Origin: a bacterium
GTDB lineage: Bacteria; Bacillota; Clostridia; Oscillospirales; Acutalibacteraceae
Reading direction: 5' to 3'
DNA length: 5,755 nt
Assembly (NCBI GenBank): GCA_020625635.1
Contig: JAHLBL010000118.1
Coordinates: 1-5,755, forward strand
The position numbers were made by a program, and so were the translations under genes. The notes beneath the pieces were generated by a model. It worked only from the letters and a program-made list of their open reading frames with translations. It made no database searches and was not told the DNA's origin. How positions within the stretch are numbered: the stretch's first letter is position 1; each line of letters starts with the position of its first letter. This document shows, piece by piece, positions 1-5,329 of the stretch.

Positions 1-657
1 GACGACCAGTGGAGCAATATGCTCGGCGGTACCGAGCTTATAAGACGCAAGCTCGGCAAGGACGCTTACGCTATGACCATCACGCTTCTCCTCAACTCTG
101 AGGGCAAGAAGATGGGCAAAACCCAGAGCGGCGCAGTGTGGCTCGACCCCGAAAAGACGTCGCCCTACGACTTCTACCAGTATTGGAGAAACGTCGCCGA
201 CGCCGACGTTCTTAAGTGCATCCGTATGCTGACCTTCCTGCCTCTCGAGGAAATCGACAAGATGGACAGCTGGGAGGGCGCTCAGCTCAACACCGCCAAG
301 GAAATTCTCGCGTTCGAGCTCACAAAGCTCGTCCACGGCGAGGAAGAGGCGGCAAAGGCTCAGGAGGCTGCCCGCGCTCTCTTCGGGGCAGGCACGAATA
401 CCGATAATATGCCCTCTACCGAAATCACCGCGGACAAGCTTACCGACGAGTTTACTGTGCTCGACCTTCTGACGGAGTGCGGACTTATTCCCTCGCGCAA
501 GGAGGGCAGACGTCTCATCCAGCAGGGCGGCGTTTCGATCGACGGAGAAAAGGTCGAGGACCCGTTCGCTAAGGTCGGCGCGGATATGTTCGCTGATAAC
601 GGTTATGTTGTTATTAAAAAGGGTAAAAAAGTCTATCATAAGGCTGTTTTAAAATAA
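1..657 (+). CDS. tyrS: Tyrosyl-tRNA synthetase, C-terminal part (5' end outside window)
   Basis: Cytoplasmic class I aminoacyl-tRNA synthetase that charges tRNA-Tyr with tyrosine. The reading frame is open from base 1, so the gene begins upstream and 218 C-terminal residues are visible. The first residues, DDQW followed by LGGTELIRRKLGKDAY, match the end of the TyrRS catalytic domain. KMGKT at visible residues 37-41 is the KMSKS-type signature in the form typical of bacterial TyrRS (KFGKT). It is followed by SGAVWLDPEKTSPYDFYQYW, a very characteristic TyrRS stretch. A helical anticodon-binding region follows, then an S4-like RNA-binding domain at about residues 150-215 (GLIPSRKEGRRLIQQGGVSIDG). 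The HIGH motif and the tyrosine pocket are off the edge. The TAA stop overlaps the ribosome binding site of mscL, so the two are probably co-transcribed. Any T-box or promoter upstream cannot be seen. The identification is secure. Confidence 0.96.
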   Translation, partial: DDQWSNMLGGTELIRRKLGKDAYAMTITLLLNSEGKKMGKTQSGAVWLDPEKTSPYDFYQYWRNVADADVLKCIRMLTFLPLEEIDKMDSWEGAQLNTAKEILAFELTKLVHGEEEAAKAQEAARALFGAGTNTDNMPSTEITADKLTDEFTVLDLLTECGLIPSRKEGRRLIQQGGVSIDGEKVEDPFAKVGADMFADNGYVVIKKGKKVYHKAVLK

Positions 658-663
658 AGGAGG
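657..663 (+). promoter_or_regulatory. Ribosome binding site of mscL, overlapping the tyrS stop codon
   Basis: The sequence AAGGAGG is a full match to the anti-Shine-Dalgarno complement and sits 9 bases before the mscL ATG. Its first base is the last base of the tyrS TAA stop. This spacing fixes the mscL start and suggests the two genes share a transcript. Confidence 0.85.
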
Positions 664-672
664 TTTTACCAA

Positions 673-1086
673 ATGAAAAAATTTTTCGGAGAATTTAAAG
701 AGTTCATAATGCGCGGAAACGTTATGGATCTCGCTGTCGCGGTCATCATCGGCGGAGCCTTTACGGGCATCGTAAACGCTTTGTGTGATAACCTGATCTC
801 ACCGCTGCTCGGTATGTTCGGAGGCGCTAACTTTGACTACCTCTACTTTGAGATCAACGGCGCTGTGTTCAAGTACGGAGCTTTCCTCACTGCCCTTATC
901 AACTTTATCATAATCGCGTTTATCATCTTCCTGCTCGTTAAAGCCGTAAACAAGGTTATGACAATCGGTAAGAAGAAAGAGGAAGAAGAAGAGGAAGAGA
1001 CCGAGAAGGATTGCCCCTACTGCTTCACTAAGATCCACATCGACGCTACCCGCTGCCCCAACTGCACATCCAAGCTTGACGAATAA
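673..1086 (+). CDS. mscL: Large-conductance mechanosensitive channel MscL with C-terminal CxxC...CxxC tail
   Basis: Homopentameric inner-membrane channel that opens under membrane tension and releases solutes during hypo-osmotic shock. The 137-residue product has the amphipathic N-terminal helix (KKFFGEFKEFIMRGN), then TM1 at about residues 18-45 with the family signature VMDLAVAVIIGGAFTGIV. A short extracellular loop and TM2 at about 70-92 (ALINFIIIAFIIFLLVKAVNK) follow. After TM2 comes a basic-then-acidic stretch: GKKK, then seven glutamates at 103-109. This corresponds to the charged cluster after TM2 in other MscL proteins. The last 25 residues hold CPYC (114-117) and CPNC (128-131), ten residues apart, which looks like a small zinc ribbon in the cytoplasm. 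E. coli MscL has a plain helical bundle there. The start is fixed by a perfect AAGGAGG nine bases upstream. A terminator follows directly. Family assignment is certain; metal binding by the tail is inferred. Confidence 0.97.
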   Translation: MKKFFGEFKEFIMRGNVMDLAVAVIIGGAFTGIVNALCDNLISPLLGMFGGANFDYLYFEINGAVFKYGAFLTALINFIIIAFIIFLLVKAVNKVMTIGKKKEEEEEEETEKDCPYCFTKIHIDATRCPNCTSKLDE

Positions 1087-1101
1087 TTCGCAGATTTACA
1101 T

Positions 1102-1132
1102 AAAGAGCTGTCGCTTTTGCGGCAGCTTTTTT
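1102..1132 (+). terminator. Rho-independent terminator after mscL
   Basis: AGCTGTCGC (1106-1114) pairs with GCGGCAGCT (1119-1127) through nine positions, one of them a T-G wobble, around a TTTT loop. The right arm runs into six T's, and the A's before the left arm can extend the stem. It lies 15 bases after the mscL stop and closes the tyrS-mscL unit. Confidence 0.88.
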
Positions 1133-1155
1133 CATACAACTCTGAAAAAACTCTC

Positions 1156-1184
1156 TTGTGATATCGAAAATTATGTGATATAAT
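1156..1184 (+). promoter_or_regulatory. Sigma-A-type promoter for ymdB
   Basis: TTGTGA (1156-1161) and TATAAT (1179-1184) are separated by 17 bases. A TG at 1176-1177 gives an extended -10 (TGATATAAT). The predicted start of transcription is near 1191, giving a leader of about 70 nt before the ymdB ATG. It lies immediately downstream of the mscL terminator, so ymdB starts its own transcription unit. Confidence 0.8.
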
Positions 1185-1190
1185 TATTAT

Positions 1191-1215
1191 GGTATACAGG
1201 GCGAATCTGTATATC
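1191..1215 (+). promoter_or_regulatory. Predicted 5'-terminal stem-loop in the ymdB leader
   Basis: GGTATACAG (1191-1199) can pair with CTGTATATC (1207-1215), nine pairs including one G-T, around the loop GGCGAAT. The left arm begins at about the predicted transcription start, so the stem would sit at the extreme 5' end of the mRNA. Such stems are known to protect bacterial messages from 5'-end-dependent decay. That role here is inference. Confidence 0.4.
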
Positions 1216-1261
1216 GAGTATCAGTTTACCACTCATTCCACTTACAGAAAGGCTGATAGTT

Positions 1262-2035
1262 ATGAAAATTCTATGTGTTGGAGACGTTGTAGGCAAGATC
1301 GGCTGCGAATTTCTCCGCTCCAAGCTGCCTACGCTCAAAAGGCTCAAGGGGATCGACCTCGTTATCTGTAACGGCGAGAATTCCGCCGACGGAAACGGGA
1401 TCACGCCCTCGTCCGCCCGCTATCTTTTTGACAGCGGCGTGGATGTTATTACACTGGGCAACCACTCGTTCAGGCGCAGGGAGGTTTACTCCTACCTTGA
1501 CGAGACGCCCTACATTGTCCGCCCTGCTAATTACCCCAGCGGCACAACGCCGGGGAAAGGCTTATGTGTTGTCGATATGGGACGTACTCAGGTGTGCGTG
1601 ATTAACCTTATCGGTACAATGTATATGGAGCAGGGACTCGAGAGCCCGTTCGATGTTATCGACGAGCTGCTCAGCGACAACGACTGCAAAATCACCGTGA
1701 TCGATTTTCACGCGGAAACAACCTCGGAAAAGCTCGCTATGGGTTATTATCTTGACGGAAGAGTGAGCGCGGTTTTCGGAACCCATACCCACGTTCAGAC
1801 CTCGGATGAGCGTGTTCTTGAAAAGGGGACAGGCTACATCACCGACGTCGGTATGACGGGACCGAGGGATTCCGTCCTCGGCGTAAAACCCGAAATCTCT
1901 ATCGAAAAGTTCAAAACCCATATGCCCGTGCGCTTTGACTTGAAGCACGGCGCGTGCAAGCTCGAGTGCGTGATATTCGATATCGACGAGAAAAGCGGCA
2001 GAACCGTTGCCGCGGAACGCCTGAGAATCCTTTGA
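1262..2035 (+). CDS. ymdB: YmdB-family metallophosphoesterase (2',3'-cyclic nucleotide phosphodiesterase)
   Basis: Cytoplasmic dimetal phosphoesterase of the YmdB/TIGR00282 family. In Bacillus subtilis the enzyme hydrolyses 2',3'-cyclic nucleotides and affects the motility and biofilm decision. The 257-residue product is close to the usual length of about 264. All expected metal and catalytic residues are present at the expected spacing: D8 (CVGDVVG), E39 and N40 (NGEN), N67 and H68 (GNH), H150 (DFHAE), and H175 and H177 (GTHTHVQT). The family stretch YITDVGMTGPRDSVLGVKPE is also intact. After GNH, many members carry TWD, whereas this protein has SFR. The ATG is preceded by AGAAAGG at 1246-1252 with a 9-base gap. 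In Bacillus the gene follows rny (RNase Y). Here it has its own promoter and no rny neighbour in view. Because there is no clear terminator behind it, some readthrough into fakA is likely. Confidence 0.94.
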   Translation: MKILCVGDVVGKIGCEFLRSKLPTLKRLKGIDLVICNGENSADGNGITPSSARYLFDSGVDVITLGNHSFRRREVYSYLDETPYIVRPANYPSGTTPGKGLCVVDMGRTQVCVINLIGTMYMEQGLESPFDVIDELLSDNDCKITVIDFHAETTSEKLAMGYYLDGRVSAVFGTHTHVQTSDERVLEKGTGYITDVGMTGPRDSVLGVKPEISIEKFKTHMPVRFDLKHGACKLECVIFDIDEKSGRTVAAERLRIL

Positions 2036-2091
2036 TAAAAAGTTTTTCAATGATTTTTTCGGCGTTTTTCGTACTTAGTAAAAAATAACTC

Positions 2092-2120
2092 TTGCAAAAC
2101 CGACGTATTCTTAGTATAAT
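2092..2120 (+). promoter_or_regulatory. Sigma-A-type promoter for the fakA/yloV homologue
   Basis: TTGCAA (2092-2097) and a consensus TATAAT (2115-2120) are separated by exactly 17 bases. The predicted start is near 2127, giving a 5' leader of about 50 nt. It lies 56 bases after the ymdB stop, in an AT-rich gap without a convincing terminator. Confidence 0.78.
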
Positions 2121-2165
2121 GGTAATTGTAGTATTGTAAAATAATATGATTCCATTATTATGTTT

Positions 2166-2171
2166 AGGAAG
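2166..2171 (+). promoter_or_regulatory. Ribosome binding site that fixes the fakA/yloV start at 2179
   Basis: AGGAAG lies 7 bases before the ATG at 2179. An in-frame ATG at 2146 would add 11 residues but has only AT-rich sequence before it and would place this site inside the coding region. The family also normally starts close to the residues seen from 2179. Confidence 0.72.
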
Positions 2172-2178
2172 TGCTATT

Positions 2179-3834
2179 ATGAATGGACTGGACTTAAAAC
2201 AAGCTGTAATTTCAGGCTCAAATAACATCTGCTCCAAAAAGCTGATGATCAACGACCTCAATATCTTCCCTGTTCCCGACGGCGACACAGGCACAAATAT
2301 GTCTATGACTACCACTGCCGCGGTTGAGGCTATCAAGGATTCCGACGAGCAGGAAGCGGGAAAGGTTGCAAAGGCTGTTGCCTCCGCTATGCTCCGCGGA
2401 GCAAGAGGTAACTCGGGCGTTATCCTTTCGCTTCTTTTCAGAGGCTTCTCACAGGGACTCAGCGATAAGGAGGAGGCTACGGGACGCGATATGGTCGAGG
2501 CTCTCGGTCTCGGCGTAGACGCGGCTTACAAGGCTGTTATGAAGCCCACCGAGGGTACTATCCTCACAGTAGCCCGTGTTGGCTACGAGGGCGGTCTCAG
2601 GGCTCTTGTCGACACTGAGGACTTCACGGAGGTCTGGAGAGCTGTCTGCAAATCCGCCAAGGAGGCTCTTGACAAAACTCCCGAATATCTCCCCGTACTG
2701 AAGAAGGCAGGCGTCGTAGACGCAGGCGGTATGGGACTTCTCTCGATTTTCGAGGGTATGCTGAAGTATTTTGAGGACGGCGAGATTGTTGAGTATGCCC
2801 AGTCCAATACTCAGGACGAGCTCGACAACTTCGGCAGCACCGTTGCGGAATTTGACGAGGTTATCAACTTCACATACTGTACGGAGTTTATCGTAGGCCG
2901 TGATACAGAGATTGCTACCGACCCCAACGAGCTCCGTCTCTTCCTTGAGACGATCGGCGACTGCGTAGTTGTAGTCAACGACGAGGATATCATAAAGGTT
3001 CACGTTCACACCGAGCAGCCCGGCGATGCTCTCAAGAAAGGTCTTGAGTTCGGTCAGCTCCTCACCGTTAAGGTCGAGAATATGCGCGAGCAGCATAAAA
3101 AGGCTCAGGAGGATAACGCCTCCAAGCCCAAGAAGGCGGCTAAGGCTAAGCTTGAGCCCGCTGAACCCACCGAGGAGATCGGCTTTGTTGCAGTTGCCGC
3201 GGGCGACGGACTTATTGAGCTGTTCAAGGATCTCGGCTGCGCCAATGTCGTAAGCGGTGGTCAGTCGATGAACCCCAGCACAGACGATATCTACGAGGCT
3301 GTTATGGCTACTCCCGCCAAGACTGTTATCGTATTCCCGAACAACAAGAACATCATCATGGCTGCTCAGCAGACGGTTCCTATGGTTGAGGACAGAACGG
3401 TTATCATCGTTCCCACACGTACGATTCCCCAGGGTATGACCGCTATGCTCAATTTCGATCCCGACCTCTCGCCCGAGAGCAACAAAGATATGATGATGGA
3501 TGCCGCTAAGCATGTCGCCACAGGTCAGGTTACCTTCGCGGCGCGCAACAGCGAGTTCGGCAACAAGAAGATCAAGGAAGGCGAGATCATCGCCCTTGAG
3601 AACGGTAAGCTCACCATCACAGAGAAAACTCCCGTTAAGGCTGTTATCAAGCTTGCCAAGAATATGATCAAGCACGACACATCCTTCGTAACCCTTATCT
3701 ACGGCAACGACGTCAGCGAGTCCGACGCTCAGGAGGCGTTCGAGGCTATCAACGACAAGTTCGGTTCAAAGGTTGAGGTTTCGCTCGTAAAGGGCGGTCA
3801 GCCGATTTACTACTTCATGCTCAGCGTTGAATAA
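2179..3834 (+). CDS. fakA: DAK2-domain kinase, FakA/YloV family (fatty acid kinase catalytic subunit)
   Basis: Homologue of Staphylococcus FakA and Bacillus YloV. This cytoplasmic ATP-dependent kinase phosphorylates fatty acids held by a FakB (DegV-family) carrier, feeding exogenous fatty acids into phospholipid synthesis. The 551-residue product matches the family's usual length of about 550. The N-terminal DhaL/DAK2 domain (about 1-200) has NDLNIFPVPDGDTGTNM (25-41), with metal-binding D34 and D36, then RGARGNSG (73-80), KPTEGTILTV (122-131) and DAGGMGL (181-187). A middle domain has C234 and H275/H277 (KVHVHTEQPGD), positions that look like the zinc site reported for FakA. A Lys/Ala-rich linker at about 307-330 leads to the C-terminal domain with SGGQSMNPST (359-368), FPNNKNI (386-392) and the terminal GGQPIYYF. 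The asp23-like gene (yloU) that often precedes yloV is absent; the gene has its own promoter and terminator. Family is certain. Its substrate is inferred, because no fakB lies nearby. Confidence 0.94.
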   Translation: MNGLDLKQAVISGSNNICSKKLMINDLNIFPVPDGDTGTNMSMTTTAAVEAIKDSDEQEAGKVAKAVASAMLRGARGNSGVILSLLFRGFSQGLSDKEEATGRDMVEALGLGVDAAYKAVMKPTEGTILTVARVGYEGGLRALVDTEDFTEVWRAVCKSAKEALDKTPEYLPVLKKAGVVDAGGMGLLSIFEGMLKYFEDGEIVEYAQSNTQDELDNFGSTVAEFDEVINFTYCTEFIVGRDTEIATDPNELRLFLETIGDCVVVVNDEDIIKVHVHTEQPGDALKKGLEFGQLLTVKVENMREQHKKAQEDNASKPKKAAKAKLEPAEPTEEIGFVAVAAGDGLIELFKDLGCANVVSGGQSMNPSTDDIYEAVMATPAKTVIVFPNNKNIIMAAQQTVPMVEDRTVIIVPTRTIPQGMTAMLNFDPDLSPESNKDMMMDAAKHVATGQVTFAARNSEFGNKKIKEGEIIALENGKLTITEKTPVKAVIKLAKNMIKHDTSFVTLIYGNDVSESDAQEAFEAINDKFGSKVEVSLVKGGQPIYYFMLSVE

Positions 3835-3843
3835 CTAAATATT

Positions 3844-3879
3844 ACGCCTGCCTTGTGATTTTTCACAAAGCAGGCGTTT
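3844..3879 (+). terminator. Rho-independent terminator after fakA/yloV
   Basis: ACGCCTGC (3844-3851) pairs with GCAGGCGT (3870-3877), and after one mismatch TTGTGA (3853-3858) pairs with TCACAA (3863-3868) around a TTTT loop. The T tract is short (TTTCCTTATT), but the 14-pair stem is strong. It begins ten bases after the stop codon. Confidence 0.88.
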
Positions 3880-3916
3880 CCTTATTGTGCAAAAAGCAGA
3901 TTTTTCCAAAAGAGCA

Positions 3917-3965
3917 ATATATTTTAAAAAATCGCTTGAAACATTTGCTTGACATATAGTATAAT
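3917..3965 (+). promoter_or_regulatory. Strong-looking promoter with AT-rich upstream tract, no gene directly behind it
   Basis: TTGAAA (3936-3941) and a consensus TATAAT (3960-3965) are separated by 18 bases. The stretch 3917-3934 upstream is almost pure A/T (AATATATTTTAAAAAATC), like an UP element. A perfect TTGACA also occurs at 3949-3954, but it is too close to this TATAAT and has no good -10 of its own at normal spacing. The -10 lies inside the palindrome TAGTATAATACTA (3957-3969). Predicted start near 3972. Confidence 0.6.
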
Positions 3966-3971
3966 ACTAGA

Positions 3972-4065
3972 AAGTATACCAAGGTTCTATTCTGACTTCT
4001 ACGTATTTTGTTTTCATAAATTTCTCAACAAGAAGGACTTCCGCGGCGGGGTTCTTCTTGTTTTT
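3972..4065 (+). ncRNA. Predicted short non-coding RNA or terminated leader, about 95 nt
   Basis: A good promoter (TATAAT at 3960-3965) and a strong hairpin terminator (4027-4065) bracket about 95 bases that contain no credible reading frame. The 5' portion is unstructured by eye and T-rich; it contains CTTCT (3996-4000), which could pair with AGAAG in the left arm of the terminator hairpin (4031-4035). The unit could be an independent small RNA. It could also be an attenuated leader for the small ORF starting at 4186. I do not recognise it as a known riboswitch, T-box, 6S RNA or tmRNA. Calling it a transcript is an inference from the flanking signals alone. Confidence 0.42.
4027..4065 (+). 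terminator. Strong hairpin terminator of the short intergenic transcript
   Basis: AACAAGAAGGACTTC (4027-4041) pairs with the 15 bases 4048-4062 in 15 consecutive positions, a few of them G-T wobbles, around the loop CGCGGC. Five T's follow (4061-4065). No coding gene on this strand ends immediately upstream: the previous gene already has its own terminator at 3844-3879. Confidence 0.75.
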
Positions 4066-4087
4066 ATATTGTTTTTTCGTGTATAAT
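4058..4087 (+). promoter_or_regulatory. Weak candidate promoter for the small ORF
   Basis: TTGTTT (4058-4063) and TATAAT (4082-4087) are 18 bases apart, and a second TATAAT overlaps at 4087-4092. The -35 lies inside the right arm and T tract of the preceding terminator. It would give a leader of roughly 90 nt for the ORF at 4186. The -10 is perfect, but the -35 match is modest and AT-rich DNA yields such boxes by chance. Confidence 0.4.
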
Positions 4088-4185
4088 ATAATCCTTTTCG
4101 GAAAAACTAATAATAATTTCCTGTAAAACGCTTTTATTCAAGGGTTTGATTGGAAATTACAAGAAGTTTTAAACAGGTGATACAC

Positions 4186-4407
4186 GTGGAATACAAGAAT
4201 CTTACACGGCTTATCAGTGAACACCGCGACAGCCGCAGGTATTTTATGTCGCTGCCCGTGGAGCTCCAGCTCAGACTTCACAACCGCAGCGAGAGCATAC
4301 ACACCCCTCAGCAGCTCTTCTCAAACGTAGACGAGCTTAACGAGGAGGGCGGGTATCTCAACAAGTACAACAATCCTTTCTCTTTTTTAAGAAACAATTT
4401 TCATTGA
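4186..4407 (+). CDS. Small hypothetical protein, 73 residues
   Basis: I do not recognise this gene with confidence. The GTG start at 4186 is preceded by AGGTGA (4175-4180) with a 5-base gap. A TTG at 4150 preceded by AAGGG would add 12 residues (EITRSFKQVIH) and is the main alternative. The product is soluble-looking, charged and without a signal peptide or membrane helix. Its core (SRRYFMSLPVELQLRLHNRSESIHTPQQLFSNVDEL, about residues 16-51) looks like two short helices around SLP. It weakly recalls small Clostridia hypothetical proteins with a YF-SLP pattern, but I cannot confirm that. Codon choice resembles the neighbouring genes (many CTC, AAC, GAG, CGC codons), supporting real coding. It sits downstream of the predicted short RNA and converges on licD, with 28 bases between the stops. 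Confidence 0.62.
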   Translation: MEYKNLTRLISEHRDSRRYFMSLPVELQLRLHNRSESIHTPQQLFSNVDELNEEGGYLNKYNNPFSFLRNNFH

Positions 4408-4420
4408 ATGAGTAACAAAA

Positions 4421-4453
4421 AGGGCTGTCGCTTTCTCAGATTGCGGCAGCCCT
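4421..4453 (-). terminator. Bidirectional terminator between the small ORF and licD, containing the licD stop
   Basis: AGGGCTGTCGC (4421-4431) pairs with GCGGCAGCCCT (4443-4453) in 11 positions, one of them a wobble, around an 11-base loop. Read on the minus strand, the stem is followed by TTTTTGTT, a good terminator for licD. Read on the plus strand it is followed by GTTATTGTTTTT, a poorer T tract, but it could still stop the small ORF transcript. The licD TGA (4436-4438) lies in the loop, so one arm encodes the last residues of LicD. Confidence 0.8.
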
Positions 4454-5314
4454 GTTATTGTTTTTATATTCCGAGCACGGTGTGTCGAGGTCAAGATAAG
4501 CGAGGTCGTGACTGACGACCTGCTGTTCCTTCGGAGGTGGAGTCATATAATCCTCGCCGAACGCGAGCGCAAGGTATTGTCTGTAGCCCTTCATTGTCTT
4601 GAAACGCTCGCCCTCAAAGGTGATTTCGGCGGTATCGTCGAATAGCTCCTTCGGGTACTCGTTCTTCATGATCGCGGGACCCGCGCAGAGCTCGCATATG
4701 CAGTCGCAGTCCTCGATGCGGTACTTCGTCATATGCTTCTCCGAGAACTTCCAGATTTTCTTGCGTATTTTATATCCGCGGAAAATCCCGAGCAGAATCT
4801 TGCTGCCGAGTGACATGATCCCGCCGTGCTTTTCGGGGATCGTCTGCGCCCTGAAAAGCGAGTAGATTATGCACCAGAAAAACTGAAAATACTTCTTTAT
4901 TTTTCCCGACGGTCTCGGGTCAACGGGGAAGATGTCGAATGCCACCCCGTGAGGTATATCGAGGTCTTTCTGGTAGTTTTTCACGAGTGTCGCGCTTGTG
5001 TCGACGAGCGTCGCAAAGCAGTTGCGCGTAAAGGTTTCGTCGGTTTCGTTGAGAAGAACGAAACGCTCGGACGGGTTTTCCTTAAGGTATTCTTTTATAA
5101 ATATTTCGTAGTCCGCGCGCGGCATAAATACGTCCGCGTCGTCGTCCCACGGTATGAAACCGCCGTATCTCAGCGAGCCGATAAGGCAGCCTCCGCAGAC
5201 ATAGTACGTCAGCCCGTGGCTGTCGCAGTAGTCGCGGAAGTATTTCAGAAGGTCGAGCTCCTTTAGCTGAAGTCCTCTGAGCTGTTCGGCGGAAAGTGTC
5301 AGTTTGTTAGCCAT
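4436..5314 (-). CDS. LicD-family phosphotransferase (nucleotidyltransferase fold)
   Basis: LicD-family proteins transfer phosphocholine or related phospho-groups from nucleotide-activated donors onto cell-surface glycans such as teichoic acids or capsule. The 292-residue product has the family signature at residues 41-62 (GGCLIGSLRYGGFIPWDDDADV). It contains the GG-LIGSLR loop and the acidic residues D57, D58, D59 and D61 expected to bind metal and nucleotide. FDIFPVD at 126-132 and the C-terminal GERFKTMKGYRQYLALAFGEDYMTPPP (235-261), followed by H269, complete the LicD pattern. There is no signal peptide; hydrophobic stretches around 143-156 and 172-179 may be membrane-associating. On the minus strand GGAG precedes the ATG by 4 bases, a slightly short gap. 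The gene starts 15 bases after the stop of a family 2 glycosyltransferase, so the pair is probably an operon. The family is clear. The transferred group (choline phosphate or other) cannot be told, and no licA/licC choline genes are in view. Confidence 0.9.
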   Translation of the reverse strand: MANKLTLSAEQLRGLQLKELDLLKYFRDYCDSHGLTYYVCGGCLIGSLRYGGFIPWDDDADVFMPRADYEIFIKEYLKENPSERFVLLNETDETFTRNCFATLVDTSATLVKNYQKDLDIPHGVAFDIFPVDPRPSGKIKKYFQFFWCIIYSLFRAQTIPEKHGGIMSLGSKILLGIFRGYKIRKKIWKFSEKHMTKYRIEDCDCICELCAGPAIMKNEYPKELFDDTAEITFEGERFKTMKGYRQYLALAFGEDYMTPPPKEQQVVSHDLAYLDLDTPCSEYKNNNRAAAI

Positions 5315-5329
5315 AATTCTCCAAAAGCA

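Noticed and set aside
1562..2050. Minus-strand open frame opposite ymdB
   Set aside because: Antisense shadow of a gene with a complete set of catalytic residues; no start signals.
2036..2070. Possible terminator after ymdB (AAAAAGTTTTT and T-rich run)
   Set aside because: The A/T inverted repeat leaves no room for a loop and lacks a GC stem, so it is not convincing.
2140..2159. AATAAT/ATTATT inverted repeat in the fakA leader
   Set aside because: Only six A/T pairs with an 8-base loop; too weak to claim structure or regulation.
2146..2178. Upstream ATG at 2146 as the start of fakA/yloV
   Set aside because: No ribosome binding site before it, while AGGAAG sits at the right distance before the ATG at 2179.
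1911..2336. Minus-strand open frame spanning the ymdB-fakA gap
   Set aside because: It would cover the fakA promoter and the start of two well-supported genes, and its protein has no recognisable features.
2449..3675. Long open frame of 408 codons on the minus strand opposite fakA/yloV
   Set aside because: The plus-strand frame carries all conserved FakA motifs. The antisense frame is open only because of the strong codon bias of fakA, has no ribosome binding site and resembles no family.
4826..5266. Plus-strand open frame of 146 codons opposite licD
   Set aside because: The licD frame on the minus strand holds the full family signature; this is its antisense shadow.
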